Positions 32,082-43,881 of a DNA stretch of 64,000 nt are shown piece after piece. How positions within the stretch are numbered: the stretch's first letter is position 1; each line of letters starts with the position of its first letter. Position numbers and translations under genes: made by a program. The notes beneath the pieces were generated by a model, which did not search any database, was not told the DNA's origin, and saw only the letters and a list, made by a program, of their open reading frames with translations. The stretch is from Burkholderiaceae bacterium (GTDB lineage Bacteria > Pseudomonadota > Gammaproteobacteria > Burkholderiales > Burkholderiaceae_C), in the NCBI GenBank assembly GCA_016790575.1, contig JAEUOU010000010.1:1-64000 (forward strand), written 5' to 3'.

Positions 32082-33773
32082 ATGCATCAGCCCACGCGGC
32101 ATCCGCGGCCGTCCATCTATTACCACTACACCGTGCACGAGCCCTGGCTGCCGGCGCGTTACCCCGGCCAGCCCCGCAGCAAGGTGGTGATCGCCGGGTC
32201 CGGCCCGGCCGGCATGGTCACCGCGCTGGAGCTGGCACGGCACGGCGTGGCCAGTGTGGTTCTCACGGCGGAGCTGCAGTTTTCCCAGGGCAGCCGGGCC
32301 ATCGTCTTCACCCGCCGGTCGCTGGAAATCCTGCAGCAGGTCGGTGTTGCCGACCGCCTGAGCGCCATGGGGTTGCCGTGGCGTTTCGGCAATTCGGTCT
32401 ACCGCGGGCGCCGCGTGTTTCGCATGGAGGCCCCCCACGATGTGCACGACCGCTTCTTTCCCATGCTCAACATCCAGCAGCAATACCTGGAAGAGTTTCT
32501 CTATGAAGCTTGCGCTGCACAGCCGCTGATCGATTTTCGCTGGGGCAACAAGCTGGTCAAGGTCAACCGGCGCGCCGACCACGCGCTGCTGCTGGTCGAT
32601 ACCCCCAAAGGCACCTACGAGCTGGAGACCGACTGGCTGGTCGATGCCACCGGGGGCCGCTCGGCCGTCCGCTCGGAGCTGGGTCTGAGCATGGAAGGTG
32701 CCAGCTACGAGGGCTTGTTTGTCATTGCCGATATCCGGGTCGATCTGCCGCTGCCGACCGAACGTCTGGCGTTTTTCGACCCGGACTGGAACCGGGGCAA
32801 TACCGTGTTGATGCACCGCGAACCCCACGGCATCTGGCGGGTGGACTACCAGCTCAAGCCGGGCGAGTCGCCGGAAAAGGCGCTTCTGCCGGAGGCGCTG
32901 AAACGGCGAATCGACGCCCAACTGGGCATGATCGGCTACGCCGGAATCAGCTGGGAGCTGGACTGGTGCTCGGTCTATTCGGCGCGGGCCATGACCTTGC
33001 CCGACTACGTGCACGGGCCGGTGCTGTTTGTCGGTGATTCGGCCCATCTGTTGCCGATCTTTGGCGTGCGGGGCGCCAACACCGGCTTTCAGGACGCCCA
33101 GTCGCTGGGCTGGCAACTGGCGCATGTGGTCAAGGGTCTGGCCAGCAAAAGGCAACTGGACAACTACAGCGCCGAGCGGGTCGGGGCGGCGCGCGAGATC
33201 ATCGAGGAGTCCGGAAAAAGCACCCGTTTCATGACGCCTCCGAGCGATGGCTTTCGTCTGCTGCGCAATGCGGTCCTGTCCTTGTCGCTCAGCCAGCCCT
33301 TTGTTCGGCCGCTATTCCACTGGCGGACCTCGCGTCCCCACGAGTACGCGCGATCGTCGCTGAATTGTCCCGGTGACGACAACGCGCTGTTCACCGACGG
33401 GCCGGCCCATGGCGCGCCGCCCCGCAATGTTCGTCTGGGTCCGGACGATTTTCTGCTGGACCATCTCGGCGGCGGGTTTGATCTGCTGCTGTTTACCGCC
33501 GCCGATGCGCTGCCAGAGCCGATTCGGGCGGTGGTCGCCGCGGCCCGTGCCCGGGGTCTGGTGGTGCGGATCAGCGCGGTCGGAACGGCCGGGCCGGTGG
33601 ACGGGGCCGACCAGTGTTTCGCCGATGGCGACGGGGCCTTCCGGCAGCGCTGGGGGGTACCGGCCAGCGGTGCCGCCTATCTGCTGCGCCCCGACCAGCA
33701 TGTCTGCGCGCGCTGGATGACACTGGACGCAGGCCGTCTGCAAGCCGCGCTCCAGCAGGCCCTTGTGCAATAA
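32082..33773 (+). CDS. FAD-dependent aromatic-ring monooxygenase (PHBH/MhpA family)
   Basis: 563 residues of the class A flavoprotein hydroxylase family: nucleotide-binding G-S-G-P-A-G-M (about 40-46), the D-A-T-G-G-R-S motif near residue 200, and the FAD-ribityl motif V-G-D-S-A-H-L-L-P-I-F-G-V-R-G-A-N near 322. A thioredoxin-like C-terminal domain (from about 445) is present as in MhpA and phenol hydroxylases. The substrate is probably a phenolic acid but is not determinable. The ATG at 32082 is well placed; upstream reading overlaps the divergent acyltransferase. A DUF2783 gene follows after 21 bp, a recurrent partner. Confidence 0.88.
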   Translation: MHQPTRHPRPSIYYHYTVHEPWLPARYPGQPRSKVVIAGSGPAGMVTALELARHGVASVVLTAELQFSQGSRAIVFTRRSLEILQQVGVADRLSAMGLPWRFGNSVYRGRRVFRMEAPHDVHDRFFPMLNIQQQYLEEFLYEACAAQPLIDFRWGNKLVKVNRRADHALLLVDTPKGTYELETDWLVDATGGRSAVRSELGLSMEGASYEGLFVIADIRVDLPLPTERLAFFDPDWNRGNTVLMHREPHGIWRVDYQLKPGESPEKALLPEALKRRIDAQLGMIGYAGISWELDWCSVYSARAMTLPDYVHGPVLFVGDSAHLLPIFGVRGANTGFQDAQSLGWQLAHVVKGLASKRQLDNYSAERVGAAREIIEESGKSTRFMTPPSDGFRLLRNAVLSLSLSQPFVRPLFHWRTSRPHEYARSSLNCPGDDNALFTDGPAHGAPPRNVRLGPDDFLLDHLGGGFDLLLFTAADALPEPIRAVVAAARARGLVVRISAVGTAGPVDGADQCFADGDGAFRQRWGVPASGAAYLLRPDQHVCARWMTLDAGRLQAALQQALVQ

Positions 33774-33794
33774 GCCGACAGGATCCGCCCCACC

Positions 33795-33986
33795 ATGACC
33801 AAAACCCACAGCCTCAGCCTGCCGGACCTGGAATCGGTCTACGACCAGCTGGCCCTTGCCATCGACACCGCCGGTCCGGAAAAGGCAGAGCTCTTTCTGG
33901 CCAAACTCGCGTTGCTCAATGCCCAGGCCCTGGGGGATGCTGCGGTGTTTTCCCGCCAGATCGACGCCGCCCTGAAAGACCTTTGA
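33795..33986 (+). CDS. DUF2783 small protein
   Basis: 63-residue all-helical protein ([16 protein letters not shown], then [12 protein letters not shown]) resembling the DUF2783 family. As I recall, that family is found next to FAD-dependent monooxygenases in Burkholderiales, which is the case here (21 bp downstream, same strand). Its function is unknown; it may be an accessory or assembly factor of the monooxygenase. Confidence 0.75.
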   Translation: MTKTHSLSLPDLESVYDQLALAIDTAGPEKAELFLAKLALLNAQALGDAAVFSRQIDAALKDL

Positions 33987-34038
33987 ACCCACGCCGGCTG
34001 GGGGCACACCGTACACTGCGTGCTGCTGTGTACCCGCC

Positions 34039-36471
<2,433 letters not shown>

Positions 36472-36489
36472 ATGGCGGGCCGTGCCTGC

Positions 36490-37107
36490 TCAGCGGCTGG
36501 CGGCTTTGGCGGGTGCTGAGGCCCGGGCCGCGGGCTTGGGCGCGGAGGCGGCGCTTGCCTTGTTGTCGGCGGCAGCGGGTGTGATGCCCAGACGCCGCGA
36601 AACCGATTGTTCCAGGACGGCGAGTTTGGCCTGAACGGCCGGGCGGGTCTCGGCCACCAGTTTCTCGCCCAGCGCTTTTTGCATGTCACCGCCCAGTTGT
36701 TCGAATTTGGACCAGGCCGACGATTCCAGCACGGCGATGATCTGGCGCAGCTCGTCCTCGGTGAACTTCTCGCGCAGGATCGGCCCCACGGTCGACGGTG
36801 CCAGCTGGACCGCCTTTTCGCGCACGATCGGGGCAACCTCTTCGGCGTAGGTGCGCGCGTCGGCCCGGATATCCCGGGCGACTGCCTCCCGGCGTTCGGC
36901 CGGCACCCGTCCTGGCAACGCTGCGCCGGCCTGCTCCAGCAACTGGGCGGCCGGCTGTTCGGCAAGCGATTGTGCAAGGCTCTCGATCGCAGGTTTCTGC
37001 AGCGTGAGGATTTTGCCGATCAGTTCGTCTTTGGCGCCGCCTTGGGCGAACGCTGTTCCGGTAACCAACAGCAGGGACAGGAGGAGAGGGGGGTAAGGTT
37101 TGTGCAT
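36490..37107 (-). CDS. DUF2059 domain-containing periplasmic protein
   Basis: 205 residues: a signal peptide (MHKPYPPLLLSLLLVTGTAFA), a DUF2059-like helical domain (about 95-150, with L-R-E-K-F-T-E-D-E-L-R-Q-I-I and F-E-Q-L-G-G-D-M) and an Ala/Pro/Lys-rich tail (from about 178). It converges with ygiQ, separated by only 18 bp. Function unknown. The call rests on the F-T-E-D-E-L pattern plus signal peptide. Confidence 0.8.
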   Translation of the reverse strand: MHKPYPPLLLSLLLVTGTAFAQGGAKDELIGKILTLQKPAIESLAQSLAEQPAAQLLEQAGAALPGRVPAERREAVARDIRADARTYAEEVAPIVREKAVQLAPSTVGPILREKFTEDELRQIIAVLESSAWSKFEQLGGDMQKALGEKLVAETRPAVQAKLAVLEQSVSRRLGITPAAADNKASAASAPKPAARASAPAKAASR

Positions 37108-37184
37108 GCGGCATCTTACCCTGCGGTGGTGTGGCTCCGATCAGGCTGCCGCGCGGCGCGCCGCCGCCTCCGGTGCGCCGCGCT

Positions 37185-38105
37185 TCAGGCCATGGTGTGC
37201 AGCGGAATGTCCATCTCCAGCGCCAATGTGTCGAGCTGTTTGCGGGTGCGGGCCAGCAGGAATCGGGCGATGGCTTCGTGCGTGGCTTGTTCGAACAGGG
37301 TCAACAGCGAGGGCATGGCCACGCCGGCGGCCGCACACAGAGCGGCCGCGAAATGCGGCTCCAGGGCGGCCACGGCCACGCGCCCGTCTTTGCACGGGTA
37401 GACCCGGTAGCCGGCATGGGCGCCACCGACGGCGCCGCTCGGCTGGGTCAGCCCCCAGGTACGTGGCAGGGCCAGCCAGGCGGCGGCGTCGCTCAGCGCC
37501 ACCTGCTGAAAGCTCCCTTTGCCACTGGTTTTCTGTGCCAGCACGGCCTTGAGGGCGGCTTCGCTGGCCATCAGGGCGCCACCCATATCGGCAAACAGCG
37601 TCGGCGGCAGATCCAGCCCGGTCACCAGACCGGCGTCGGCCAGATAGGTCAGGTCGTGCCCGGGCTCTTCGGCGCGCGCGCCGGGGGCGCCCACAATGGC
37701 CACGACAGACAGCGCGGGATAGCGGCGCCGCAAAGTCTTCCAGCCCAGGCCGAGTTTTTCCAGGGCAGACGGGCGGAACGAGGTCAGCAGAACGTCGGTG
37801 CGGGCCAGTTCCTTGTGCAGGCTCGCCTGGCCTTTTTCCGTTTTCAGGTCGACCGTGATGACCCGGATGCCGGTGTGCATGGTGTCATAGGCGCCGCGGT
37901 TGTACTGCCCCATCGGATCGCCCGATGCGCCACGGGGTCCGGGGGGTTCAGCCTTCAGGCAAGTCGCGCCCATGGCCTTGAGACGCATCATTGCCGCCGG
38001 CCCGGGCAGGTTGAGCGCCAGGCTGAGCACGCGGACGCCGCGCAGCGGCTTCAGTGTCTTCAGCGGGGCGGATGAGGTAGGGGCAGGGCGGCGGGGTGTA
38101 GTCAT
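37185..38105 (-). CDS. Short CaiB/BaiF (family III) CoA transferase
   Basis: 306 residues resembling alpha-methylacyl-CoA racemase / family III CoA transferases. The opening L-R-G-V-R-V-L-S-L-A-L-N-L-P-G-P, D-L-K-T-E-K-G and the catalytic-region G-H-D-L-T-Y-L-A-D-A-G-L-V-T-G are present. The protein is about 50-100 residues shorter than most relatives, mainly in the C-terminal half, so substrate or activity may differ. The upstream gap carries repeat copy 7, whose nearest end is 15 bp from the ATG. Confidence 0.85.
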   Translation of the reverse strand: MTTPRRPAPTSSAPLKTLKPLRGVRVLSLALNLPGPAAMMRLKAMGATCLKAEPPGPRGASGDPMGQYNRGAYDTMHTGIRVITVDLKTEKGQASLHKELARTDVLLTSFRPSALEKLGLGWKTLRRRYPALSVVAIVGAPGARAEEPGHDLTYLADAGLVTGLDLPPTLFADMGGALMASEAALKAVLAQKTSGKGSFQQVALSDAAAWLALPRTWGLTQPSGAVGGAHAGYRVYPCKDGRVAVAALEPHFAAALCAAAGVAMPSLLTLFEQATHEAIARFLLARTRKQLDTLALEMDIPLHTMA

Positions 38106-38120
38106 TGCGGTGTACTATGA

Positions 38121-38178
38121 AAAGAATAGCTGAAAGCGACCTTTTTGCGCTGGGTATTGGCCATTTTGACCAGAAAAC
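38121..38178 (+). repeat. Dispersed repeat copy 7
   Basis: AATAGCTGAAAGCGACC followed by TTTTTGCGCTGGGTATTGGCC and ATTTTGACCAGAAAA. It lies directly upstream of the CoA transferase and points away from it. The ATAGC frame reads I-A-E-S-D-L-F-A-L-G-I-G-H-F. Confidence 0.85.
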
Positions 38179-38206
38179 CAGTGGGCAGGCCATCACGGAC
38201 GCGACA

Positions 38207-38225
38207 AGGGGGCCAAGAGGGCCCC
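38207..38225 (-). terminator. Hairpin downstream of pobA
   Basis: 7-bp G/C stem GGGGGCC / GGCCCCC with a 5-base loop, 44 bp past the pobA stop on its strand. The T-run is short (TTGT), so it is a weak or assisted terminator. Confidence 0.45.
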
Positions 38226-38268
38226 CATTATTGCGTCGCGCGGCCCGCGGGCGGGCGGTGGTGTGTGG

Positions 38269-39522
<1,254 letters not shown>

Positions 39523-39527
39523 TCATT

Positions 39528-39560
39528 GTGCGATGATCGTGCACTTCGTGCGATCACCGC
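39528..39560. promoter_or_regulatory. Candidate PobR operator between pobA and pobR
   Basis: GTGCGATGATC at 39528 and GTGCGATCAC at 39548, direct near-repeats 20 bp apart with a related GTGCAC between them. They lie 25-57 bp upstream of the regulator start. In Acinetobacter, PobR and PcaU of this family bind tandem 10-bp repeats, so this is the best operator candidate. Confidence 0.5.
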
Positions 39561-39584
39561 GCAACACTTGATCCGAGGCCACAC

Positions 39585-40358
39585 ATGGACATCGCCAAGG
39601 CCGATTTCATTGAGGGCATGGCCAAGGGGCTGGCGGTGCTGGAGAGTTTTGACACCGAACGCCAGCGCCTGAACGCCACGCTCGCCGCCCAGCGCGCGGG
39701 CCTCACCCGCGCCGCCGCGCGCCGGCATCTGCTGACGCTGGCGCACCTCGGGTATCTGGAAACCGACGGCAGTTATTTCTGGCTGGCGCCCAAGGTGCTG
39801 CGGTTTTCCGGCAGTTACCTCGCGTCCGCCCGCTTGCCGCGGGTGCTGCAGCCGACGCTGAACCGGCTGGCGGCGCAGACGCAGGAGTCGTTTTCGGCGG
39901 TGGTGCTGGACGGCGCCGAGGTGGTGATCGTGGCGCGCAGCGGCCAGCTGCGCCTGCTGGCCTACGGCCTGCACCTGGGCGCGCGGCTGCCGGCGCACGC
40001 CACCTCCACCGGGCGGGTGCTGCTGGCCGCGCTGCCGCCAGCGGCGTTCCAGACCTGGATGGGCGGCGGGCCGGATGGCGAGCGCCCGTTGCCGCGCCTG
40101 ACCGCCCGCACGGTGGTCGAACCCGGCGCGTTCCGGGCCCTGATCGAGCAGGTGCGGCGCGACGACTGGTGCGTTGCCAGCGAGGAACACGAACTGGGCA
40201 TCCACGCGTTGGCGGTGCCGGTGCGCAACATGCAGGGCCACACCGTCGCCGCGCTGAACGTGGTGGCCCCCCCGGCCCGCCTGGAGCCTGCGGCGATGCA
40301 GCGCGACCTGCTGCCGCTGCTGCTGGACGCTGCGCGGGAACTGCGGCCGCTGGTGTGA
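39585..40358 (+). CDS. pobR: IclR-family regulator, PobR-like activator of pobA
   Basis: 257-residue IclR-type regulator. The N-terminal winged helix-turn-helix (about 10-75, with G-L-T-R-A-A-A-R-R-H-L-L-T-L-A) is followed by the IclR effector domain (about 80-255), whose middle has A-T-S-T-G-R-V-L-L-A. PobR/PcaR relatives activate aromatic catabolism genes on binding 4-hydroxybenzoate or protocatechuate. The divergent position next to pobA makes PobR the natural call. It converges with livF, 44 bp away. Confidence 0.88.
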   Translation: MDIAKADFIEGMAKGLAVLESFDTERQRLNATLAAQRAGLTRAAARRHLLTLAHLGYLETDGSYFWLAPKVLRFSGSYLASARLPRVLQPTLNRLAAQTQESFSAVVLDGAEVVIVARSGQLRLLAYGLHLGARLPAHATSTGRVLLAALPPAAFQTWMGGGPDGERPLPRLTARTVVEPGAFRALIEQVRRDDWCVASEEHELGIHALAVPVRNMQGHTVAALNVVAPPARLEPAAMQRDLLPLLLDAARELRPLV

Positions 40359-40402
40359 GGGGTGCCGGCAGGGGTGCGCCGACGCAGACTGCAAAGGTCC
40401 GC

Positions 40403-41116
40403 TCAGACCCCAAGGTGTTGGGCGAGGCGTTCGGGCTCGGACAGGAGCTCGTCGGAGCTGCCCGCAAACACCACTTCACCCTTGACCAGAATCACGTTGC
40501 GGTCGGTGATCTGGGTGACGTGACGCCAGTTCTTGTCCACGATGATGCTGCTGATGCCGCTTTGCCGGATCAGCCCGCAGATGCGCCAGATCTCGCGCGC
40601 GATCAGCGGGGCCAGGCCTTCGGTGGCTTCGTCCAGGATCAGTACGTCGGGGTTGGTCATGAGCGCGCGGCCGATGGTCAGCATCTGCTGCTCGCCGCCG
40701 CTCAGTTGCTGGCCGCCGTGGTTCAGCCGCTCGGCAAGGCGGGGAAATGTCTCCAGCACCCGCTCGTAAGTCCAGTCCCGTTGGCCGCCGGTACCCGGAC
40801 GCGCCGCCATGCGCAGGTTTTCTGACACGCTGAGGTTGCCAAAAATTCCACGCCCTTCGGGCACGTAGGCGATGCCGCTTTGGGCGACTTCGAACACCGC
40901 CAGATCGCGGGCCGGGCGTCCTTTGATCTCGACCGACCCGGCGCGAGGTCGCACGATGCCCATGATGCTTTTCAGCAGCGTGCTTTTGCCCATGCCGTTG
41001 CGACCCATCAGGCCGATGGTCTCCCCCCGGTCGACGTGGAAATTCACTCCGCGCAGGATGTGGCTCTGTCCGTAATAGCTATGGATGCCTTGCACCTCAA
41101 TCAGTCGCTCGCCCAT
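40403..41116 (-). CDS. livF: Branched-chain amino acid/aromatic ABC transporter ATPase LivF
   Basis: 237 residues, single ABC domain of the LivF class: Walker A G-R-N-G-M-G-K-S-T, signature L-S-G-G-E-Q-Q-M-L, Walker B L-I-L-D-E-A-T-E-G-L-A-P. The start is 1 bp after the livG stop. Last gene of the five-gene transporter cluster transcribed leftwards from livK. Confidence 0.93.
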   Translation of the reverse strand: MGERLIEVQGIHSYYGQSHILRGVNFHVDRGETIGLMGRNGMGKSTLLKSIMGIVRPRAGSVEIKGRPARDLAVFEVAQSGIAYVPEGRGIFGNLSVSENLRMAARPGTGGQRDWTYERVLETFPRLAERLNHGGQQLSGGEQQMLTIGRALMTNPDVLILDEATEGLAPLIAREIWRICGLIRQSGISSIIVDKNWRHVTQITDRNVILVKGEVVFAGSSDELLSEPERLAQHLGV

Positions 41117-41117
41117 G

Positions 41118-41948
41118 TCAGTGCGCCTCCCCGAGATAGGCGGCCTGTACCGTCACGTCAGCGCGCACGGCTGCCGGTGTATCGCTGGCGATGACCTGGC
41201 CGTTGACCATCACCGTGAGGTGATCGGCGACCGCAAACACGGCGTCCATATCGTGTTCCACCAGCATCATCGCGTGGTCGGCCTTCAAGCCCAGCAGCAA
41301 CTGCACCATGCGTTCCGCCTCCATCGTGCCCATGCCGGCCAATGGCTCGTCGAGCAGCAGCACCTGGGGCTCGGTCGCCAGGGTCATGGCGATCTCGAGC
41401 TGGCGCTGTTCACCATGGCTGGCAGCGCCGGCGATCGTGTTGCGACGACTGCCGAGAAGTGCCAGCTCCAAGGCCTTTTCGGCGCGCTCATTGACGACGG
41501 CGTGGGTTGCCGCGCGGGTCAGCCAGGCCAGTGGATTGAACGCGAACGGCTGGTTGCGCGATTGCGCGGCGAGGCGGATGTTCTCCCAGACCGTGAATGC
41601 CGGAAAGATATTGGTTTTCTGGTAGCTGCGGCCCAGTCTCTGTCGGGAGATGCGTTCCGGGTTCCAGCCGGTAATGTCCTGTCCGGCAAGGGTGACGGTT
41701 CCCTCGGTCGGGGGCAGGTCGCCGGACAGCAGGTTGGTCAGCGTCGATTTGCCCGCGCCGTTGGGGCCGATGACACCGTGGATACGGCCTTGCCACAGAT
41801 CCAGGTTGACCTGGTTCACGGCTGCCAGGCCACCGAACCGTTTGGTCAGTTGCCGGGCTGTCAGGACCAGCCCGGGCATTGTTCCGGGGTGGTTTGGCGT
41901 CCGCGCCTGGATCTCACCGGTCGCGGTGGCCGTCACAGCTTCAGTCAT
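41118..41948 (-). CDS. livG: ABC transporter ATPase LivG
   Basis: 276 residues, LivG-class ATPase with Walker A G-P-N-G-A-G-K-S-T and the signature S-H-G-E-Q-R-Q-L-E, as is usual for LivG. About 30 extra residues precede the ABC domain (MTEAVTATATGEIQARTP). The ATG at 41948 overlaps the end of livM by 8 bases; a much longer upstream reading lies inside livM and was rejected. It pairs with LivF to power LivHM. Confidence 0.92.
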   Translation of the reverse strand: MTEAVTATATGEIQARTPNHPGTMPGLVLTARQLTKRFGGLAAVNQVNLDLWQGRIHGVIGPNGAGKSTLTNLLSGDLPPTEGTVTLAGQDITGWNPERISRQRLGRSYQKTNIFPAFTVWENIRLAAQSRNQPFAFNPLAWLTRAATHAVVNERAEKALELALLGSRRNTIAGAASHGEQRQLEIAMTLATEPQVLLLDEPLAGMGTMEAERMVQLLLGLKADHAMMLVEHDMDAVFAVADHLTVMVNGQVIASDTPAAVRADVTVQAAYLGEAH

Positions 41949-42939
41949 CGCCGGTCTCCTTGCGCTGCAGCCATCGCGCCAGCAGACCCAGAATGCCCCG
42001 CGGCGCCAGGATGACGATGGCGACAATGAACAACCCCATCCATAGCTGCCAGTGTTTGCCCGTGCGGAAGGAGCCGATGTCGGGCAGGTCCTTGAACAGG
42101 TGCAGCAGGTATTCGAAGGCGAAGGCTCCGACGATGGCACCGGCAAAGTTTCCCATGCCGCCCAGGATCACCATCATGATCGCGTGGGCGCTCATGTGAA
42201 AGCCCATCAATTCCGGGTTCATGAACCCGGTCTGGGCAGCCCACAGATAGCCAGCCAGACCCGCCAGTGCTCCCGCCAGTGTGAAGGCTGCGAGCTTGTG
42301 CGAAAAGCTGGCAAAACCCAGAGCCCGCATCCGGTGCTCGTTGGCACGGATGCCCGCCAGCGCCCGGCCGAAGGGAGAAAACAGCAGCCTGCGCAGGAAG
42401 GCGTAGGTCGCCACCAGACAGGCCAGGGTGAACCAGAAGAAAACCCGTTTGTCTTCCAGGTCGAACAGTCCGGCATCGGGCTTGAAATTGAGGTACAAGC
42501 CATCGGAGCCGCCCAGCGCCTTGATGTCAAAGAACAGGAAATACACCATTTGCGCAAACGCCATGGTGACCATGATGAAGTAGATGCCGTGCGTGCGGAC
42601 GACAAAAAAGCCGATCAGCAGGGCCGCCAGCGCGGACGCCCCTACAGCAAGCGGCAATGTCCACCACAGGCTGACCGCCTGGCCCGAAGGCGTCATGAAG
42701 GCGAGGGCATAGCCGGCGAGGCCAAAGAACGCGGCGTGGCCGAGAGACACCAGGCCGGTGACACCTTGCAGCAAGTCCAGACTCATCGCGAAGATGGCCA
42801 TGATCATCATGCTGGTGACCAGCCCGATGGTGTAGTCGGCGCCGAACACCGGCACGGCCGCGAGGCCGATCAGGGCGACGGCCAGCATCAGCGTGAGGCT
42901 GCGCGGCAGGGTTTCCAGTTGGGCTTTGGGGGCGCTCAT
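41941..42939 (-). CDS. livM: ABC transporter permease LivM
   Basis: 332-residue inner-membrane permease of the LivM class with about nine helices (MLAVALIGLAAVPVFG, TGLVSLGHAAFFGLAGYAL) and the conserved G-I-R-A-N-E-H-R-M-R-A-L-G-F coupling segment near residue 200. It forms the channel with LivH, 10 bp after it, and overlaps livG at its end. Confidence 0.93.
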   Translation of the reverse strand: MSAPKAQLETLPRSLTLMLAVALIGLAAVPVFGADYTIGLVTSMMIMAIFAMSLDLLQGVTGLVSLGHAAFFGLAGYALAFMTPSGQAVSLWWTLPLAVGASALAALLIGFFVVRTHGIYFIMVTMAFAQMVYFLFFDIKALGGSDGLYLNFKPDAGLFDLEDKRVFFWFTLACLVATYAFLRRLLFSPFGRALAGIRANEHRMRALGFASFSHKLAAFTLAGALAGLAGYLWAAQTGFMNPELMGFHMSAHAIMMVILGGMGNFAGAIVGAFAFEYLLHLFKDLPDIGSFRTGKHWQLWMGLFIVAIVILAPRGILGLLARWLQRKETGDD

Positions 42940-42949
42940 GGTCGTTTGT

Positions 42950-43813
42950 TCAGGCTTTGAAGAGGCCTTCAGGCTTGTACAGAAGGACCAGGGCCATCAG
43001 CATGTAGACCAGCATGCCGGAAACCTGCGGCAGGAGTACCTTGCCGAACGTGTCGACGAACCCGACCAGCAGTGCGGCGATCAGCGCGCCGCGTACCGAA
43101 CCGATGCCGCCGATCACCACCACAACAAAACACATGATCAGCACACTGCCCCCCATGTTGGGGTAGACGCTGGAGATGGGGGCGGCAATCATCCCGGCAA
43201 CCGTTGCCAGGCCGACACCCAAAGCGAAAACCAGTGCGTGGATCAGGCGGATATTGACGCCGAGCGCTTCGGTCATTTCATGGTTGAAGGCGCCGGCACG
43301 GATTTTCATGCCCAGTTTGGTCCGTGAAATCAGCAGATACAGGCCAATGGCCAGCACGATACACAGTCCGCTCATGAACAACCGGTAGACCGGGTAGGAG
43401 AGGGTGTCGGTCAACGGAATGGACGCCGCCAGAAGCGCCGGCATGGCGACACCATGGACATCGTCGCCCCACAGGATGGAGCGCATCTCTTCGAAGATAT
43501 AGATCAATCCAAAAGTCAGCAGGACCTGGTCCAGATGGTCGCGGTGATAGAAGTGCCGTATCAGCACTTTCTCCAGCAACAATCCAAAGGCCACGGCAAG
43601 CAGGGTCCCAACAACAATCGCCAGGGCGAAACTCCCCAGACGGGCTGCCAGCGACCAGGCCAGATAGGCCCCGAGCATGTAAAAGCTGCCGTGGGCGAGA
43701 TTGACAACGCCCATGATGCCAAAGATCAGCGTCAGGCCGGCCGCCAACATGAACAGCAACAGGCCGTACTGCACACTGTTGAGCAGCTGGATCAGAAAAC
43801 TGGCGAAATCCAT
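42950..43813 (-). CDS. livH: ABC transporter permease LivH
   Basis: 287-residue LivH-class permease. It opens MDFASFLIQLLNSVQYGLLL and has the family G-V-V-N-L-A-H-G-S-F-Y-M-L-G motif, then E-A-L-G-V-N near residue 197. The ATG at 43813 was chosen by family start; the upstream extension covers the intergenic hairpin after livK. Confidence 0.93.
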   Translation of the reverse strand: MDFASFLIQLLNSVQYGLLLFMLAAGLTLIFGIMGVVNLAHGSFYMLGAYLAWSLAARLGSFALAIVVGTLLAVAFGLLLEKVLIRHFYHRDHLDQVLLTFGLIYIFEEMRSILWGDDVHGVAMPALLAASIPLTDTLSYPVYRLFMSGLCIVLAIGLYLLISRTKLGMKIRAGAFNHEMTEALGVNIRLIHALVFALGVGLATVAGMIAAPISSVYPNMGGSVLIMCFVVVVIGGIGSVRGALIAALLVGFVDTFGKVLLPQVSGMLVYMLMALVLLYKPEGLFKA

Positions 43814-43834
43814 CGCATGTTCCAGAAAAAGGGC

Positions 43835-43857
43835 GGTGTGGCCAGGAGGCCGACACC
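43835..43857 (-). terminator. Attenuator-like hairpin between livK and livH
   Basis: GGTGT-GGCC / GGCC-(G)-ACACC inverted repeat, 9 bp with one bulge and a 4-base loop. On the transcribed strand it is followed within a few bases by TTTTT. It probably lowers read-through from livK into livHMGF, keeping the binding protein in excess. Confidence 0.55.
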
Positions 43858-43881
43858 ACCCATGCGGCAGTGAGAAGGCCG

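Noticed and set aside
41060-41095. ATAGC-containing stretch in livF that resembles the repeat start
   Set aside because: The encoded residues are the normal LivF N-terminal segment (I-H-S-Y-Y-G), and the downstream repeat core is absent.
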